DNA of 64,000 bases, from assembly GCF_014200455.1 (NCBI RefSeq), contig NZ_JACHBW010000019.1, positions 89,625-153,624 of the forward strand, in the 5' to 3' direction. Of the stretch, positions 62,180 through 64,000 are shown in pieces. The position numbers and the translations under genes were made by a program. The first letter of the stretch is position 1. The number at the start of each line of letters is the position of its first letter. The notes beneath the pieces are model-generated. The model was not told the origin of the DNA, did no database searches, and worked only from the letters and a program-made list of their open reading frames with translations. Origin of the DNA: Paraburkholderia bannensis. Its GTDB lineage: Bacteria > Pseudomonadota > Gammaproteobacteria > Burkholderiales > Burkholderiaceae.

Positions 62180-64000
62180 CTAGTTGGTTTTTCGGCCGAT
62201 TTGCGTGGAATGACTCCACGGCACCACGCCGAACGTCTTGCTCCCCGGGGGGCCGACGCCAAGTTCAATTGCCGTACCTCCACCATACGCATGCGTTATT
62301 GCGGCGAAAGCGTTAGCGCCGAACGGCGTGGGCAACGAAACAAAGAATTGGTTTGCGTCTCCGTTCAAAAATGCATTCGTCGATTGCGCAGTCGAACTTC
62401 CTATGATCCAACCAAGTGTTACGCTGCCACCTGGAATCCAAGAAACTGCAGAGGTATTCGTCTGTGCTATTCCGCCGGCTGCATATATAGAGCCGTCATA
62501 AAGGTTCGCCGTGATGCTGCCTGTGGCAGACAATACTCCACCGCCGACACTTGCGTAATTTGGCTGGAGCGTACGGGCTGCTGCATCCGCATTTGCGCCC
62601 TGCGCTTGAATTGCCGCATTCAGCGTCGCATCACTGCACTGTGCGCCCGCACCGCAAGCCTGCGCAACGAGGTCTTTTTGCTTCCCAGCTTTGTCTCCGG
62701 TGTCATCGTGCATGGACCTGTTGAACCTGTCTACGTTGTAGCCCGAAACCGCGCCTGCATTACCGCCGATTGCGCCGCCTGCACCAGTCGCAATTGCATT
62801 CGCCACGATGTTCCCAAGCGCGGTATTCACGTCGCCGCTGCCGGTCGGATTTGCGCCAGCAATCGCGCCACTCAGTTCATTGAGTTTGCCCGCCGCGATG
62901 GACGCGATAGCTGCGCCCGCCGCACCGCCCACGGCGTTTCCGCCTGCGAGCCCGGTCACGATAGCCGCGCCCGCGGCCTGCATTTCCGCACGCGCAATGC
63001 CGCCTTCCTTCCATGCGTCCATGCCGGCCTGGTCGCCGTTCGCCTTCGCCTCGTCATACTTCGACTGCGCGAAATCTCCGACGCGGCGCGAGACCGCTTC
63101 GCCGGCCGCGCTTGCCGCCGCCATCATGTCGGACTGCCTGTCGAGGAGATTGTTCACGTCCGGCAGTTTGGCGACCGTGCCGTTCGTGTTCGTCGTGTCG
63201 CGCGACAGGCTCGCAACGTCCTGTGTCTGGTGGGCCCCGTCCGTCACACTGATCGTGCCGGCGCTGATAGCGCTGCGCGTCGTCGCGCTATCACTGCCGC
63301 TGTCGTTCTGGCTCAACATCGGCGCGACGCCGCCCGTATTCGAACCTGACGTATTGCCGTGTGTTGCGTAGTTCGAGCCACCGTCACCCATTGTCACGCC
63401 GCCGCCGATACCGCCCGAATGCGCGTTGTAGCTGGAACTGTTCTGGATATCGCTGAAGGTGAGCGTACCGGTCGAGAGGTTATTGTTCGCCGCGTCCGCC
63501 GTGCTTGCAATCGTCGCTCCCTTCAAATCGGTATTGCCTTTCACGTTGACGTTGAATCCGCCGTCGCCCGCCTGAACGCCGGCCTGTTCGTTCACGCCTG
63601 CATAGTTACCGCTTGCGTCGCCATGCTGTGAACTGAAGCTGCCGCTTGCGCCGCCCTGGCTGACGGAGAAACCGCCGCCCGAACTTTCCTGATGCGCCGC
63701 GCTGGTCATTGTGTCCTGCACGCTCGCGATGTTCAGATCGCCGCCCACGTCTGCATTGACCTGACGCGCGTTCACGTTCGCACCAATGATGTTCGTATCG
63801 CCGCCCGACAGAATCGTGACCGAGTTACCCGCATTGATGTGCGTGTTATTTGCGATGGCGGAATCGCTGTTCGCGTTGCCGTGCGCCTTCGACATCGAAG
63901 CGTCGACACCGAAGCCACTCGTACCATACGAAATTCCGACGCTTCCACTGCTGGACTCGTTTGTGCTTCGCGTCGAATCCGTGTCGGTCGTGTTGACTAG
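62180..64000 (-). CDS. Filamentous haemagglutinin/CdiA-like protein, C-terminal part (5' end outside window)
   Basis: About 606 residues are visible; the N-terminal TPS domain lies beyond the window. The upstream part is low-complexity, rich in Asn, Ser, Thr and Gly (AHGNANSDSAIANNTHINAGNSV; FNVNVKGNTDLKGATIASTAD), as in secreted beta-helix proteins. A glycine-rich pre-toxin region follows (ALGNIVANAIATGAGGAIGG), then GYNVDRFNRSMHDD, which marks the start of the variable C-terminal end of about 185 residues. No VENN motif is seen. The final region (SLPTPFGANAFAAITHAYGGGTAIELG) is not recognised as a known toxin. Confidence 0.8.
   Translation of the reverse strand, partial: LVNTTDTDSTRSTNESSSGSVGISYGTSGFGVDASMSKAHGNANSDSAIANNTHINAGNSVTILSGGDTNIIGANVNARQVNADVGGDLNIASVQDTMTSAAHQESSGGGFSVSQGGASGSFSSQHGDASGNYAGVNEQAGVQAGDGGFNVNVKGNTDLKGATIASTADAANNNLSTGTLTFSDIQNSSSYNAHSGGIGGGVTMGDGGSNYATHGNTSGSNTGGVAPMLSQNDSGSDSATTRSAISAGTISVTDGAHQTQDVASLSRDTTNTNGTVAKLPDVNNLLDRQSDMMAAASAAGEAVSRRVGDFAQSKYDEAKANGDQAGMDAWKEGGIARAEMQAAGAAIVTGLAGGNAVGGAAGAAIASIAAGKLNELSGAIAGANPTGSGDVNTALGNIVANAIATGAGGAIGGNAGAVSGYNVDRFNRSMHDDTGDKAGKQKDLVAQACGAGAQCSDATLNAAIQAQGANADAAARTLQPNYASVGGGVLSATGSITANLYDGSIYAAGGIAQTNTSAVSWIPGGSVTLGWIIGSSTAQSTNAFLNGDANQFFVSLPTPFGANAFAAITHAYGGGTAIELGVGPPGSKTFGVVPWSHSTQIGRKTN

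Noticed and set aside
62740..62790. VENN motif marking an E. coli-type CdiA junction
   Set aside because: No VENN is present; the junction is the VDRFNR type, so only the general family was called.

Overview
The window is high-GC proteobacterial chromosome with dense coding and short intergenic gaps. The gene families present (squalene-hopene cyclase, an aryl-polyene-type fatty acid cluster, the DUF2760/Hsp70 operon, a Burkholderia-type order of contact-inhibition genes) point to the Burkholderiaceae, most likely Paraburkholderia or Caballeronia. No rRNA, tRNA or CRISPR array was seen.

Layout. (1) 1-2.9 kb and 22-24.1 kb: nitrate assimilation, split in two. Nitrite reductase nirB (cut by the window start) diverges from the siroheme gene cobA, and a nitrate/nitrite transporter of the NarK/NasA type lies 20 kb away. 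All three genes have a sigma-54-type promoter followed by a leader with two hexaloop hairpins (A at loop position 1, G at position 4). The second hairpin overlaps the 5' arm of an intrinsic terminator. This is the layout of RNA targets of ANTAR antiterminators such as NasR and NasT, and is the clearest regulatory signal in the window. (2) 2.9-16.3 kb: a divergent aryl-polyene-like lipid cluster. The minus arm holds an ACP, a ketoreductase and a glycosyltransferase. The plus arm holds a membrane protein, a ligase-dehydratase fusion, an LpxL-like acyltransferase, LolA-like and MMPL transport proteins, a NodB-type deacetylase, a ketosynthase, a chain-length factor, a dehydratase and a small exported protein. 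(3) 16.5-22 kb: a DUF2760 gene followed by two divergent Hsp70 ATPases, a conserved set of unknown function.

(4) 24.1-29.8 kb: a TonB-dependent receptor and a large winged-helix/ATPase/TPR regulator. (5) 30-40 kb: a FAD oxidoreductase diverging from a TetR regulator, then a complete oligopeptide-type ABC importer and an OprD-like porin. (6) 40-48.6 kb: LysR/SDR pair, SulP transporter, AhpD-like and cupin genes, a decapitated LysR remnant, a histidine phosphatase, CheV and a chemoreceptor. (7) 48.9-50.4 kb: an IS4-family element with perfect ends and a 10-bp target duplication, inserted inside the terminator of the squalene-hopene cyclase gene (50.4-52.4 kb). (8) 52.5-61 kb: a TetR regulator, then a LacI-controlled beta-galactoside operon (ATPase, GH42 enzyme, binding protein, two permeases). 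(9) 61-64 kb: a decayed two-partner secretion / contact-dependent inhibition locus: the C-terminal part of a filamentous haemagglutinin-like protein (runs off the window), a 46-residue membrane-protein gene directly after it, an orphan C-terminal module with two in-frame TAG codons, and an N-terminally truncated TpsB barrel.
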